Source: Paracoccaceae bacterium (GTDB lineage: Bacteria > Pseudomonadota > Alphaproteobacteria > Rhodobacterales > Rhodobacteraceae). Taken from it: 64,000 bases of DNA. Each line of letters begins with the position of its first letter. The stretch's first letter is position 1. The stretch spans positions 310,001 to 374,000 of the forward strand of contig JAAFAB010000002.1 of the NCBI GenBank assembly GCA_018222585.1. Direction: 5' to 3'. The notes under the pieces were generated by a model. The model saw only the letters and a program-made list of their open reading frames with translations, searched no databases and was not told the DNA's origin. The position numbers and the translations under genes are program-made. Below, piece by piece: positions 20,597 through 28,915 of the stretch.

Positions 20597-21970
20597 TCAG
20601 GCTTTGCGGTAGTGGTGCGACTTGGGACGGGTCAGGGCCATGTAGCCCAGTTCCGACAGGCCCTGGCCGTGGCCGGTCTGCTTGCAGCCGGTCCAGCACA
20701 GCGCCGGGTCGAGGTAATCGCAGCGGTTCATGAAGACGGTGCCCGTCTGCAGGCGCGGCGCAATGGCGTTCATCGCGTCGATGTCCTTGGTGAAGATCGC
20801 CGCCGTCAGGCCGTACTGGCAGTCATTCATCAGGGCGATGGCTTCCTCGTCGTCCTTGACCGGCATGATGCCGACGACGGGGCCGAAGCTTTCCTCGCGC
20901 ATGACTTCCATGTCATGCGTCACGTCGGTCAGGATCTGCGGCGTCAGGTAGGCACCGCCGTCATCGGCCTCCATGGTGTCGATATGGGCCTTGGCGCCCT
21001 CGGCGACGGCGTACTGGATCTGGGCGCGGACGGTGCCGGCGAAGCGCACGTTGGCCATCGGGCCGATGGTGGTCTCGGCATCCAGCGGGTTGCCCAGCTT
21101 CTGCGCCTTCACCCAGGCCACGGCCTTCTCGACGAAGGCGTCAAAGAGGCTCTCGTGGACGTAGATCCGTTCCATGCCGCAGCAGCACTGACCGGCGTTG
21201 AACATGGCGCCGTCCATCAGCCCGTCGACGGCCGCATCCAGGTCGGCATCGGCACGGACATAGCCCGGGTCCTTGCCGCCCAGCTCGGTGGCGACCGGCG
21301 TGAAGGTGCCCGCCGCGTCGCGTTCCACCTGCTGTCCGCCCCGGACCGAGCCGGTGAAGTTGATGAAGTCGAACAGGTTGTCCCCGATCAGGGTCGAGCT
21401 GACCTCATGGCTGATGACGAAGTTCTGGAAGATCTCCGCCGGCACGCCGGCTGCGGCGAAGGCCTCGGCCAGGTGCTCGCCGACCTTGAGGGTCTGGGTC
21501 GCGTGTTTCAGCACCACCGCATTGCCCGCGATTAGGGCGGGGGCGATGGTGTTGATGGCGGTCATGTAGGGGTAGTTCCATGGGGCGATCACGTAGACGA
21601 GGCCCTGGGCCTCGCGGGTGATCTTGCGGGTGAAGGCCGCGCTGTCCTCGATGACCTTGGGCGCCAGGGCCTCTTCGGCGATCGAGGCCATGTAGAGCGC
21701 GCGTTCCTCGAAACCGCCGAACTCGCCGCCGTAGCGGACAGGGCGGCCCATCTGGTGCGCCAGCTCCTCGGTCATCCGCTCTTTCTGGGTGCCGATGATC
21801 GCGACGGCCTTCTTCACCATCTCGATCCGCTCGGCCAGGGGGCGGGCAGCCCATTCGGGCTGCGCCGCACGGGCGGCCTCGATGGCCGCGCGGGCGGCCG
21901 CTTCCGAAACATACTCCCGCGACAGGTAGACGGACCCGTCGACAGGAGAAATCAGATCCACTTTGCTCAT
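20597..21970 (-). CDS. NAD(P)-dependent aldehyde dehydrogenase family protein
   Basis: 457 residues. APWNYPYMTAINTIAPALIAGN near residue 130 is the family N-terminal nucleotide contact, FTGSVRGGQQV near 212 the Rossmann turn, ATELGGKDPGYV near 234 carries the general-base Glu, and NAGQCCCGMERIYV near 268 the catalytic Cys. REESFGPVVGIMPV near 360 is also typical. One base separates it from the upstream glutamine-synthetase-like gene. It would oxidise the aldehyde made by the Fe-ADH to an acid. The start is the ATG giving MSKVDLISP. Confidence 0.92.
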   Translation of the reverse strand: MSKVDLISPVDGSVYLSREYVSEAAARAAIEAARAAQPEWAARPLAERIEMVKKAVAIIGTQKERMTEELAHQMGRPVRYGGEFGGFEERALYMASIAEEALAPKVIEDSAAFTRKITREAQGLVYVIAPWNYPYMTAINTIAPALIAGNAVVLKHATQTLKVGEHLAEAFAAAGVPAEIFQNFVISHEVSSTLIGDNLFDFINFTGSVRGGQQVERDAAGTFTPVATELGGKDPGYVRADADLDAAVDGLMDGAMFNAGQCCCGMERIYVHESLFDAFVEKAVAWVKAQKLGNPLDAETTIGPMANVRFAGTVRAQIQYAVAEGAKAHIDTMEADDGGAYLTPQILTDVTHDMEVMREESFGPVVGIMPVKDDEEAIALMNDCQYGLTAAIFTKDIDAMNAIAPRLQTGTVFMNRCDYLDPALCWTGCKQTGHGQGLSELGYMALTRPKSHHYRKA

Positions 21971-21971
21971 C

Positions 21972-23333
21972 TTACGCTCTTTCGAATCCGCGTTGAATTT
22001 CCCAGTCGGTGACCACTGCGTCGAAGGCTTCCTGTTCCCAGTCCGCCGCGCGGGTGTAGTGGTCGATGACTGCATCGCCGAAGGCCTCCCGCAGGAAGGC
22101 CGAGTTGGTCAGGGTCTCGCGCGCTGCGCGCAGGGTGCCGGGGATCTCGGTCACCTTGCCCTGCTCGTAGACGTCGCCATCGGCGGGCGGCGCCAGTTCC
22201 AGACCCTCCTCGATCCCCTTGATCCCGGCGGCCAGCTGCACCGCCATGGCGAGGTAGGGGTTCACGTCCGACCCGGGAATGCGGCATTCCATCCGCACCG
22301 CCTTGCTGCCCGCACCGCAGAGGCGGAAGCCCGCCGTGCGGTTGTCCACCGACCAGACGGCCTTGGTGGGGGCGAAGCTGCCGGCCATGAAGCGTTTGTA
22401 GCTGTTGACGTACTGCGCCAGGAAGAAGGTGTAATCGGGGGCGTATTTGATCAGGCCCGCGCAATAGCTCTTCATCAGCGCCGACATGCCGAGGCTGTCC
22501 TCGGGGTCGTAGAAGGCGCTGTCACTGCCCGTCCAGAGGGACTGGTGCACATGCGCCGAGCTGCCGACCTTGTCGCGGTGCCACTTCGGCAGGAAGCTGG
22601 CCGCATGGCCCTTCAGCAGCGCCACGTCCTTGACCACATGCTTGCCGATGACGTGGTAGTCGGCGGCCAGCATGGCCGCGTCGTACTTGATGTTCAGCTC
22701 TTCCTGGCCGGTCTCGGCCTCGCCCTTGGTGCATTCCACCGGGATGCCCATGGCATAGAGCGCATTGCGCACCGGGCGCAGGACGGCCTCGTCGCGCAGG
22801 CTGAGCTGCAGCGCGTAGTCCTGGTTGTAGGGCGTCAGCGTGTCGAGCGCCGTGTAGCCCGACTTGCGGATCTCGTCGAAGCTCTTTTCGAACAGGAAGA
22901 ATTCCAGCTCGGTCGCCATCTTGGCAGAGTAGCCCATGGCCTCCAGCCGGGCGATCTGGCCCTGCAGCATGGCGCGGGGCGAATGCGGCACCGGCGCGTG
23001 GGTGTGGTGATCCAGCACGTCGCAGAGCACGATCGCCGTCGCCTCCAGCCAGGGGGCGGGGCGCAGGGTCGAGAGGTCGGGCTTCATCACGTAGTCGCCG
23101 TAGCCGCCCGCCCAGGAGGTCGCGGCATAGCCCTCGACCGTGTACATCTCCAGGTCGGTGGCCAGCAGGTAATTGCAGCAGTGGCTTTCTTCCCAGGCGC
23201 TGTCGACGAAATGCGCCGCGTGAAAGCGTTTGCCCATCAGGCGGCCCTGCATGTCCACGACACAGGCGAGAACCGTGTCGATCTCGCCGGCTTCCACCTG
23301 CTGTTTCAGCTTGTCAAACGTCAGTGCTGCCAT
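21972..23333 (-). CDS. Glutamine synthetase family protein (gamma-glutamyl-amine ligase type)
   Basis: 453 residues. ATP-dependent ligase of the GlnA superfamily: TELEFFLFE near residue 130 and EELNIKYDAAMLAAD near 205 hold metal-binding Glu residues, VGSSAHVHQSLW near 250 binds ATP and glutamate, and NRTAGFRLCG near 330 with MECRIPGSDVNPYLAMA near 345 is the PuuA/GlnT-type active-site stretch (RxPGxDxNPY). This subgroup usually joins glutamate to an amine rather than ammonia. It lacks the adenylylation-site C-terminus of GlnA. The neighbours (TRAP, ADH, ALDH, amidohydrolase) argue for catabolism, not nitrogen assimilation. Confidence 0.88.
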   Translation of the reverse strand: MAALTFDKLKQQVEAGEIDTVLACVVDMQGRLMGKRFHAAHFVDSAWEESHCCNYLLATDLEMYTVEGYAATSWAGGYGDYVMKPDLSTLRPAPWLEATAIVLCDVLDHHTHAPVPHSPRAMLQGQIARLEAMGYSAKMATELEFFLFEKSFDEIRKSGYTALDTLTPYNQDYALQLSLRDEAVLRPVRNALYAMGIPVECTKGEAETGQEELNIKYDAAMLAADYHVIGKHVVKDVALLKGHAASFLPKWHRDKVGSSAHVHQSLWTGSDSAFYDPEDSLGMSALMKSYCAGLIKYAPDYTFFLAQYVNSYKRFMAGSFAPTKAVWSVDNRTAGFRLCGAGSKAVRMECRIPGSDVNPYLAMAVQLAAGIKGIEEGLELAPPADGDVYEQGKVTEIPGTLRAARETLTNSAFLREAFGDAVIDHYTRAADWEQEAFDAVVTDWEIQRGFERA

Positions 23334-23358
23334 CTTTCATTCCTCCTGACCAGAGAGA

Positions 23359-23378
23359 GGCGGCCCCGGAAGGCCGCC
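23359..23378 (-). other. Intercistronic hairpin between dctP and the GS-like gene
   Basis: On the minus strand GGCGGCC, loop TTCCGG, GGCCGCC, without a T-tract, in a 71-base gap. Such stems commonly protect the transcript of the highly needed binding protein or partly stop transcription. Confidence 0.6.
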
Positions 23379-23404
23379 CCGTTGTTTCATGTGCGACGCG
23401 GCGA

Positions 23405-24442
23405 TCAGCCGAAGGTGTACGGCGGGCCCGCTTTCGAGGTCACGTCGTTGTAGTCGCGGAAGATCTGCACGATCTTGGCGGCCACTTCGCCTTCCTCGGC
23501 CATCTCGTCCCAGAACTTGACGGCGGCCTCTTCGACCGTCGCCCATTCCTCTTGCGGGATCGAGCGCAGCTGCAGCTTGTCGCCCTGGGCGCGCAGGCGC
23601 GCCTCGCCGCCCCAGTACCACTGGTTGCGGTAGGTGTGGCTGGCCTCGATGCAGGAGGAGACGATCACCTTCAGGTGCTCGGGCAGGTCGGCCCAGCGTT
23701 GCTGGTTGACGAAGAACGACCCGATCCAGGCGCCGGAGATGTTGTTGGTGAGGAAGTAGTCGGTCACATCGGCCCAGCCCACGGTGTAGTCTTCCGTGAT
23801 GCCCGACCAGGCCATGCCGTCCAGCTCGCCGGTCTGTACCGCGACCTGCGCATCCTCGTAGGGGATGTTCACCGGCACCACGCCGAACTGCGACAGGAAG
23901 CGGCCCGCCGTCGGGAAGGTGTAGAGCTTCAGACCGTCGAGATCGGCCAGCGAGGTGACCTCTTTCTTGGTGTTGAAGTTGCACGGGTCCTGGCCCGCGG
24001 CCGACAGCCACTTGACGCCGACCTTGGCGTATTCCTCTTCCCAGATCTCGGCCAGGCCGTACTGGTTGAACAGAACCGGCACGTCCAGCGAGTGCTTGGT
24101 GGCCAGCGGGAAGTAACCGCCGAAGTTGCGCACCGGGGTCGGCGAGGCCATCGAGTCGTCGTCCGAATGGACGCCGTCGATGGTGCCGCGCTGCAGCGCC
24201 TGGAACAGCTCGCCCGTGGGGACGATCTGGTCGGCGTAGTAGAGTTCGATCTCAAGCTCACCCTGGGCGGCGGCGTTGATCGCATCGATGGCGGGCTTGG
24301 TCACTTCCTGACCCAGGGCCGAACCGGCATAGGTCTGGAACCGCCACTTGATCGCCTCCTGGGCCTTGAGGACGGCCGGGGCCGCCAGAGCTGCGGGGGC
24401 GGCCATTGCGGCGCCGCGCAGGAAGGAACGTCTGTTGGTCAT
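23405..24442 (-). CDS. TRAP transporter solute-binding protein, DctP family
   Basis: 345 residues. A Tat-type signal (RRSFLRG, then an Ala-rich stretch and cleavage near LKAQEA) sends a folded protein to the periplasm. IKWRFQTYAGSALGQEVT opens the mature domain, and GLKLYTFPTAGRFLSQFGVVPVNIPYEDAQVAVQ-type sequence near residue 170 carries the conserved binding Arg region. ELDGMAWSG near 205 contacts the ligand. It delivers the solute to DctQM encoded upstream. The ligand is not known; the neighbouring enzymes suggest an amino alcohol or amine-containing compound. Confidence 0.9.
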   Translation of the reverse strand: MTNRRSFLRGAAMAAPAALAAPAVLKAQEAIKWRFQTYAGSALGQEVTKPAIDAINAAAQGELEIELYYADQIVPTGELFQALQRGTIDGVHSDDDSMASPTPVRNFGGYFPLATKHSLDVPVLFNQYGLAEIWEEEYAKVGVKWLSAAGQDPCNFNTKKEVTSLADLDGLKLYTFPTAGRFLSQFGVVPVNIPYEDAQVAVQTGELDGMAWSGITEDYTVGWADVTDYFLTNNISGAWIGSFFVNQQRWADLPEHLKVIVSSCIEASHTYRNQWYWGGEARLRAQGDKLQLRSIPQEEWATVEEAAVKFWDEMAEEGEVAAKIVQIFRDYNDVTSKAGPPYTFG

Positions 24443-24504
24443 CTCGGGTACTCCCTTGGTTGGTGTCGGTCGTGCCCCGCTTCGCCGCGGGATCTGGTTG
24501 GTTA

Positions 24505-25830
24505 TCACTGGTAGACGTAATCGGGCAGCCAGGTGGCGATCTGCGGGAAGACCATGGTTATGATCAGCGCCAGGATCATCACCGCCACGAAGGGCGCGAT
24601 GGAGCCGTAGATATCTTTCAGGCTGATTTCCGGCGGGGCCATGGCCCGCATCAGGAACAGGTTGTAGCCGAAGGGCGGCGTCATGTAGGCGATCTGGCAA
24701 GTGATGGTGTAGAGCACACCGTACCAGACCAGGTCGAAACCCAGTTCGCCGACCAGCGGCACGTAGAGCGGCGCCACGATGACCAGCATCGCGGTATCGT
24801 CGAGGAAGCTGCCCATGACCAGGAAACTCAGCTGCATCATGATCAGGATGACCCAGGGGCTGAGGCCCAGCTTCTCGGTGAACAGGAAGCTGATCGCCTT
24901 GACCGCGCCCAGCCCGTCGAAGACCGCGCCGAAGGCCAGCGCCGCCAGGATGATCCACATGAACATGCAGGAGATGCCCAGGGTGTTGCGGGTGGCAGTC
25001 ATGAAGACCTGGCGCGTCATCCGGCGCTTCAGCACCGCGGCGAGGAAGGCCGCGAGGGCGCCGATGGCGGAGGCTTCGACCAGCGAGGTCCAGCCCTTGA
25101 CGAAGGGCACCATCATGATCGCGAAGATGCCGAGCGGCAGCAGGCCGGCGCGCAGCAGGCGCATCTTCTCGGCCCGGCTGACCTGGGCCCGCTCGGCCTC
25201 GGGCAGGGCGGGGCCAAGCGCCGGGTTCAGGTTGCAGCGGATGACGATGTAGGCGATGAAAAGCCCGGCCATCATCAGGCCCGGCAGCACCCCGGCCAGC
25301 CACAGCTGCCCGACCGGCTGGCGCGCGATCATCGCGTAGAGCACCAGCACCACCGAGGGCGGCACCAGGATGCCCAGCGAAGAGCCCGCCTGGATCACCC
25401 CGGTGACCATCTTCTTGTCGTAGCCGCGCTTCAGCAGTTCCGGCAGCGCGATGGTCGAGCCGATGGCCATGCCGGCCACCGAAAGGCCGTTCATCGCCGA
25501 GACCAGCACCATCACCCCGATGGTGCCGATCGCAAGGCCACCCTTCACGCCGCCCATCCAGACGTGGAACATCTTGTAGAGGTCGTCGGCGATCTTCGAT
25601 TCCGACAGCACGTAGCCCATGAAGACGAACATCGGCAGCGTCAGCATCGGATACCAGTTCATCAGCTTGATCAGCGCCGAATAGCCGATGTCGTAGCCGC
25701 CCCGGTCCCCCCAGAGCAGCAGCGAGGCCACCACGGCGACGAAACCGATGGCGCCGAAGACCCGCTGGCCGGTCAGCAGCATCAGCATCATCGTGCTGAA
25801 CATCAGCAGGGCGATCATTTCATAGGACAT
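24505..25830 (-). CDS. TRAP transporter large permease, DctM family
   Basis: 441 residues with about twelve hydrophobic segments. NGLSVAGMAIGSTIALPELLKRGYD near residue 115, GSSLGILVPPSVVLVLYAMIA near 145 and the late MGSFLDDTAMLVIVAPLYVP near 325 match DctM (two inverted halves). It is the sodium-driven elevator subunit in the inner membrane. Its start overlaps the dctQ stop by one base (TGATG), and dctP follows 62 bases later. Confidence 0.92.
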   Translation of the reverse strand: MSYEMIALLMFSTMMLMLLTGQRVFGAIGFVAVVASLLLWGDRGGYDIGYSALIKLMNWYPMLTLPMFVFMGYVLSESKIADDLYKMFHVWMGGVKGGLAIGTIGVMVLVSAMNGLSVAGMAIGSTIALPELLKRGYDKKMVTGVIQAGSSLGILVPPSVVLVLYAMIARQPVGQLWLAGVLPGLMMAGLFIAYIVIRCNLNPALGPALPEAERAQVSRAEKMRLLRAGLLPLGIFAIMMVPFVKGWTSLVEASAIGALAAFLAAVLKRRMTRQVFMTATRNTLGISCMFMWIILAALAFGAVFDGLGAVKAISFLFTEKLGLSPWVILIMMQLSFLVMGSFLDDTAMLVIVAPLYVPLVGELGFDLVWYGVLYTITCQIAYMTPPFGYNLFLMRAMAPPEISLKDIYGSIAPFVAVMILALIITMVFPQIATWLPDYVYQ

Positions 25831-26423
25831 CAGATCTCTTCCCCGCGCAGACGCAGCAGGTCCTTGAAGAATTCGGAAAGCACCTGCAGCAGCATCAGGA
25901 ACAGCCCGATGCAGGTGATCAGCTTGATCGGCCACATCACCGGGGCCCAGGACGACCGCGAGGTCTCGACGTAGCCCAGCACGTCGCCTGCCGCCGCCGG
26001 CCCGCCGGTGAAGAAGGCGCCGATCAGCCTGCCGAAGAAGACCAGCGGAGAGCCCATGAAGTTGCCCAGCGAATAGGCCAGCGACGCGAGGCCGCCGTAG
26101 ATCATCACGCCGAGGTAGAAGATCAGGAAAAAGACGGTGAAGGCGTCCAGCCAGGCTTTCCGGCGGTCCGACAGCTCGGCATAGATCAGGTCCATGCGGA
26201 CGTTCGAGCCGAGCTGGATCGAGTAGGGCCCGCCAAGGATGTAATAGGCCACCATGACGAATTGGGCCATCTCCAGCGTCCAGAGCGAGGGCAGGAAGAA
26301 GGTTTTCGACACCGAGGACCACAGCAGGATGCCCATCAGGACGAAGAGGCCGAACATGGTGATCCGCCCGAGGAGGCGGTTCATCCCGTCGATCCAGCGG
26401 ATATAGCCGCGCATCAGCGTCAT
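25830..26423 (-). CDS. TRAP transporter small permease, DctQ family
   Basis: 197 residues with four membrane segments, at roughly residues 17-37, 50-75, 93-120 and 160-180. The layout and the stretch VRMDLIYAELSDRRKAWLDAF (loop between segments 2 and 3) are typical of DctQ. It scaffolds DctM. The loop between segments 3 and 4 is longer than usual. Overlaps the upstream amidohydrolase gene by four bases and dctM by one, so all are co-translated. Confidence 0.88.
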   Translation of the reverse strand: MTLMRGYIRWIDGMNRLLGRITMFGLFVLMGILLWSSVSKTFFLPSLWTLEMAQFVMVAYYILGGPYSIQLGSNVRMDLIYAELSDRRKAWLDAFTVFFLIFYLGVMIYGGLASLAYSLGNFMGSPLVFFGRLIGAFFTGGPAAAGDVLGYVETSRSSWAPVMWPIKLITCIGLFLMLLQVLSEFFKDLLRLRGEEI

Positions 26424-27193
26424 GCGCCCGCCTCGCTTGTCGCCAGCTGTGCCAGTGAACGGCTGAGCGCGGCACAGAGCTGCTCGGCCACCGAGGCGAC
26501 CTGGGCGGGGTCCGCCAGCAGGTCGTTGCGCACTTCGATCATCACGTTGAGGCGGCCACGCGCCACGCCCTGCTCGCGCAGGGTGTGGGTCACGCCATCG
26601 GCGGCGTCATAGGGCGCGTTCAGCTCGGCCTTGAGGGGGCCGGGCCAGTTCTCGATCATCGCGTCGGCCAGCCGGGGGTCGCTGTCGTGCAGCAGGCCGA
26701 CCTCTGTCGCCCGGTGGGCGCCGTGGAAGATCGGGGTGAAGGAATGGACCGTGACAAGGGCACCGCCGTGCCGGTCGAGCACCGCGCCCAGGGTCTCGGT
26801 GAAGGGCTGATAGACCTCGCGCACCCGTGCGGCGCGGTCGGCCTCGGACAGGTCGCGGTTGCCCGGCACCTCGATGACCTCGGATTTCGCCGGCATGGCG
26901 CCGGGAGAACTCGGCGGGCGGTTGCAGTCGTAGACCAGCCGCGACACCCGCGCGGCGACCAGCGGCGCGCCCATGCGCTCGGACATCGCCATCGACAGCG
27001 CCAGCGCGCCCGGATCCCATACGGCGTGGCTGAGACGATCGGCCTCCGCCAGTCCGAGACCGTCGAGAGAGGCCGGGATTGCCGCGCTGGCATGTTCGCA
27101 GCAGAGCACGATGGGCCCGGTGCCCTCGGCGTGGATGACTTCTGCCGCCGGGCCTTCGCCCTCGGACAGGATATGTGATGTGTTCCCCGTCAT
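26420..27193 (-). CDS. N-formylglutamate amidohydrolase family protein
   Basis: 257 residues. VLCCEHASAAIP near residue 30, SHAVWDPGALAL near 55, YDCNRPPSSPGAMPAKSE near 85 and VTVHSFTPIFHGAHR near 148 are the conserved active-site stretches of the FGase/HutG2 fold (zinc-dependent). It could free glutamate from a gamma- or N-acyl derivative. It leads the operon and overlaps dctQ by four bases. In an alternative reading it is the missing last enzyme of the hut pathway; the operon context argues instead for hydrolysis of a gamma-glutamyl intermediate. The start is the ATG giving MTGNTSHI. Confidence 0.82.
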   Translation of the reverse strand: MTGNTSHILSEGEGPAAEVIHAEGTGPIVLCCEHASAAIPASLDGLGLAEADRLSHAVWDPGALALSMAMSERMGAPLVAARVSRLVYDCNRPPSSPGAMPAKSEVIEVPGNRDLSEADRAARVREVYQPFTETLGAVLDRHGGALVTVHSFTPIFHGAHRATEVGLLHDSDPRLADAMIENWPGPLKAELNAPYDAADGVTHTLREQGVARGRLNVMIEVRNDLLADPAQVASVAEQLCAALSRSLAQLATSEAGA

Positions 27194-27237
27194 GGCCGCA
27201 GGGAAACCGCGAGATGGCCGGGGTGTCAATTCATTTC

Positions 27238-27253
27238 TGTAGACATGACTACA
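27238..27253. promoter_or_regulatory. Operator-like palindrome 1 (TGTAG-N6-CTACA)
   Basis: TGTAGACATGACTACA: perfect five-base inverted arms with a six-base centre, in the divergent gap between the amidohydrolase gene and the RpiR regulator. Identical in type to palindrome 2, 30 bases away. Confidence 0.6.
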
Positions 27254-27267
27254 GGCCGCCCCTAGTT

Positions 27268-27283
27268 TGTAACTATTGCTACA
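27268..27283. promoter_or_regulatory. Operator-like palindrome 2 (TGTAA-N6-CTACA)
   Basis: TGTAACTATTGCTACA, one mismatch in the arms, same orientation as palindrome 1 and followed by the same AGG. Centre-to-centre distance 30 bases, three helical turns, just before the regulator's ribosome site. Probably bound by the RpiR protein encoded next to it. Confidence 0.6.
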
Positions 27284-27299
27284 GGCGGAGGCGTGAGAC

Positions 27300-28202
27300 G
27301 TGGCAGGCGACAGGTCCGACGGCAGTTCCGGGGCGCCCGAAGAGGGCGGCGCGCAGTCTGTCCGCCAGCGGATTCGCCTGCGCGACCAGCAACTGACTGC
27401 CTCGGAACGCCGGGTCTGCGAAGTGCTGCTGGACGACTATCCCATGGCGGGAATGCAGAGTGTCACCAAGTTTGCCGAGCTGGCCTGCGTATCGACGCCG
27501 ACGGTGATCCGCATGGCCCGCAAGCTGGGGTTCGAGGGCTTCCCTGAACTGCAGAACGCCCTGCGCGACGAGGTCGCCGACCGCATCAAGGCGCCGGCGC
27601 TGAAGCGCGATGCGCGCGGCGGGGACGGCCATGTGGTGCACCGTTTCGCCGATGCGCTGATCGGCAACCTGACCCGCTCTCTCGAACGGCTGGACACCGC
27701 GACTTTCGACGAGGTGGCCGACCTGCTGGCTGACACCTCGCGACATGCCTATTTTCTGGGCGGCCGGATCACCGGCGCCACGGCGGCCTATTTCCACAAT
27801 CACATGCAGATCATCCGCGCCGGGGTGACGCTGCTCGACCAGGGGCCCTCGGTCTGGCCGCACTACCTGCTGGACATGGGCGAAAGCTCGGTCCTGGTGC
27901 TGTTCGACATCCGCCGGTACGAAAAGGATCTGCTGCGGCTGGCCGAACTGGCGCAGGGGCGCGGGGCGACTATCGTGCTGTTCACCGACCAGTGGGGTTC
28001 TCCCGTCGCGCGGGTGGCGCGGCATGTCTTTCACCTGCAGGTCGAGGCGCCCTCGAACTGGGACAGCACCACGGCGATCCTCGCCGTGGTCGAGGCGCTG
28101 ATCGCCGAGGTGCAGGCCAAACGCTGGGACGAGAGCCGCGAACGCCTCGACGAGCTCGAGGCGATGTTCTCGACCACGCGGGTCTTCCGTTCGGGCGGCT
28201 AG
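27300..28202 (+). CDS. MurR/RpiR family transcriptional regulator
   Basis: 300 residues, starting at GTG eight bases after GGAGG. N-terminal helix-turn-helix at about residues 25-95 (LTASERRVCEVLLDDYPMAG, then VSTPTVIRMARKLGFEGFPE) and a C-terminal SIS domain at about 120-265 (AYFLGGRITGATAAYFHNHM opens it, VLVLFDIRRYEKDLLRLAEL follows). SIS domains usually bind phosphosugars, but in this family they also sense other metabolites. Divergent from the TRAP/GS operon, which it very likely controls together with itself. Confidence 0.9.
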   Translation: MAGDRSDGSSGAPEEGGAQSVRQRIRLRDQQLTASERRVCEVLLDDYPMAGMQSVTKFAELACVSTPTVIRMARKLGFEGFPELQNALRDEVADRIKAPALKRDARGGDGHVVHRFADALIGNLTRSLERLDTATFDEVADLLADTSRHAYFLGGRITGATAAYFHNHMQIIRAGVTLLDQGPSVWPHYLLDMGESSVLVLFDIRRYEKDLLRLAELAQGRGATIVLFTDQWGSPVARVARHVFHLQVEAPSNWDSTTAILAVVEALIAEVQAKRWDESRERLDELEAMFSTTRVFRSGG

Positions 28203-28203
28203 C

Positions 28204-28641
28204 TCAGGCGGTCAGCACGGCCATGCGGCGCAGCGCCAGCTGGTAGCCCTGGGTGCCGAAGCCTGCGATCACCCCGTCCGCGCGCAGCGAGACATAGGAG
28301 TGATGGCGGAAGCTCTCGCGCTTGTGGACGTTCGAGATGTGGCACTCGATCACCTTGCCGTCGAAGGCGTTCAGCGCATCAAGGATGGCGACCGAGGTAT
28401 GGGTATAGGCACCGGGGTTGATGACGATGCCGGCGCAGGTGTCGCGCGCGGCGTGGATGCAGTCGATGATGCCGCCCTCGTGGTTGGACTGGTAGAAGGC
28501 CAGTTCCAGCCCCAGTTCGGCGGCCAGCGCCTCGCAGTCGCGGGCGATGTCCTCCAGCGTCTCGGCGCCGTAGATGTCCGGCTGGCGCTTGCCCAGCAGG
28601 TTCAGGTTGGGGCCGTTGATGATCTGGATCCGCGGGGCCAT
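28204..28641 (-). CDS. aroQ: Type II 3-dehydroquinate dehydratase
   Basis: 145 residues, family length. Third step of the shikimate pathway: 3-dehydroquinate to 3-dehydroshikimate. [19 protein letters not shown] near the N-terminus with the catalytic Tyr, [15 protein letters not shown] near residue 52, [16 protein letters not shown] near 76, and the catalytic His in [17 protein letters not shown] near 100 are all present. The start is the ATG giving [10 protein letters not shown]; upstream frame is not coding. It converges on the RpiR gene with a one-base gap. Confidence 0.97.
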   Translation of the reverse strand: MAPRIQIINGPNLNLLGKRQPDIYGAETLEDIARDCEALAAELGLELAFYQSNHEGGIIDCIHAARDTCAGIVINPGAYTHTSVAILDALNAFDGKVIECHISNVHKRESFRHHSYVSLRADGVIAGFGTQGYQLALRRMAVLTA

Positions 28642-28835
28642 GGGGGTCCTTTCTGACGCTGGCGCATCGGGGCGCTCCTTTTCCCTAAGCCGGGCGGTGC
28701 AACGAGGCAAGCGTGGCGGGGCAACGGGCGGCCCGGTTGACTGATTGATCAACTACCTGCGGCGGTTTTGCGGCAGCTGGCGCTCCATTTTCGCCACAAT
28801 CGGGCCATGTCTTGACCCGGGAACGCTCCAAATTT

Positions 28836-28870
28836 GGCCATTGCCGCATGGTCACCTTTCCGCAATGGCC
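28836..28870. repeat. Inverted repeat GGCCATTGC / GCAATGGCC upstream of the Hint-fold gene
   Basis: Perfect nine-base arms (28836-28844 and 28862-28870) with a 17-base centre, 45 bases before the ATG. It may be an operator or a 5' hairpin. Confidence 0.5.
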
Positions 28871-28915
28871 CGCGTCAGACGGGCTGCGACAAGGCGACAT
28901 GCCGAAAGGGTAGTG

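Noticed and set aside
23405..25303. 632-residue extended frame before dctP
   Set aside because: The extension is dctM in another frame; the Tat signal fixes the dctP start.
27224..27229. TTGACA on the minus strand before the amidohydrolase gene
   Set aside because: No acceptable -10 at 16-18 bases; left out as a promoter.
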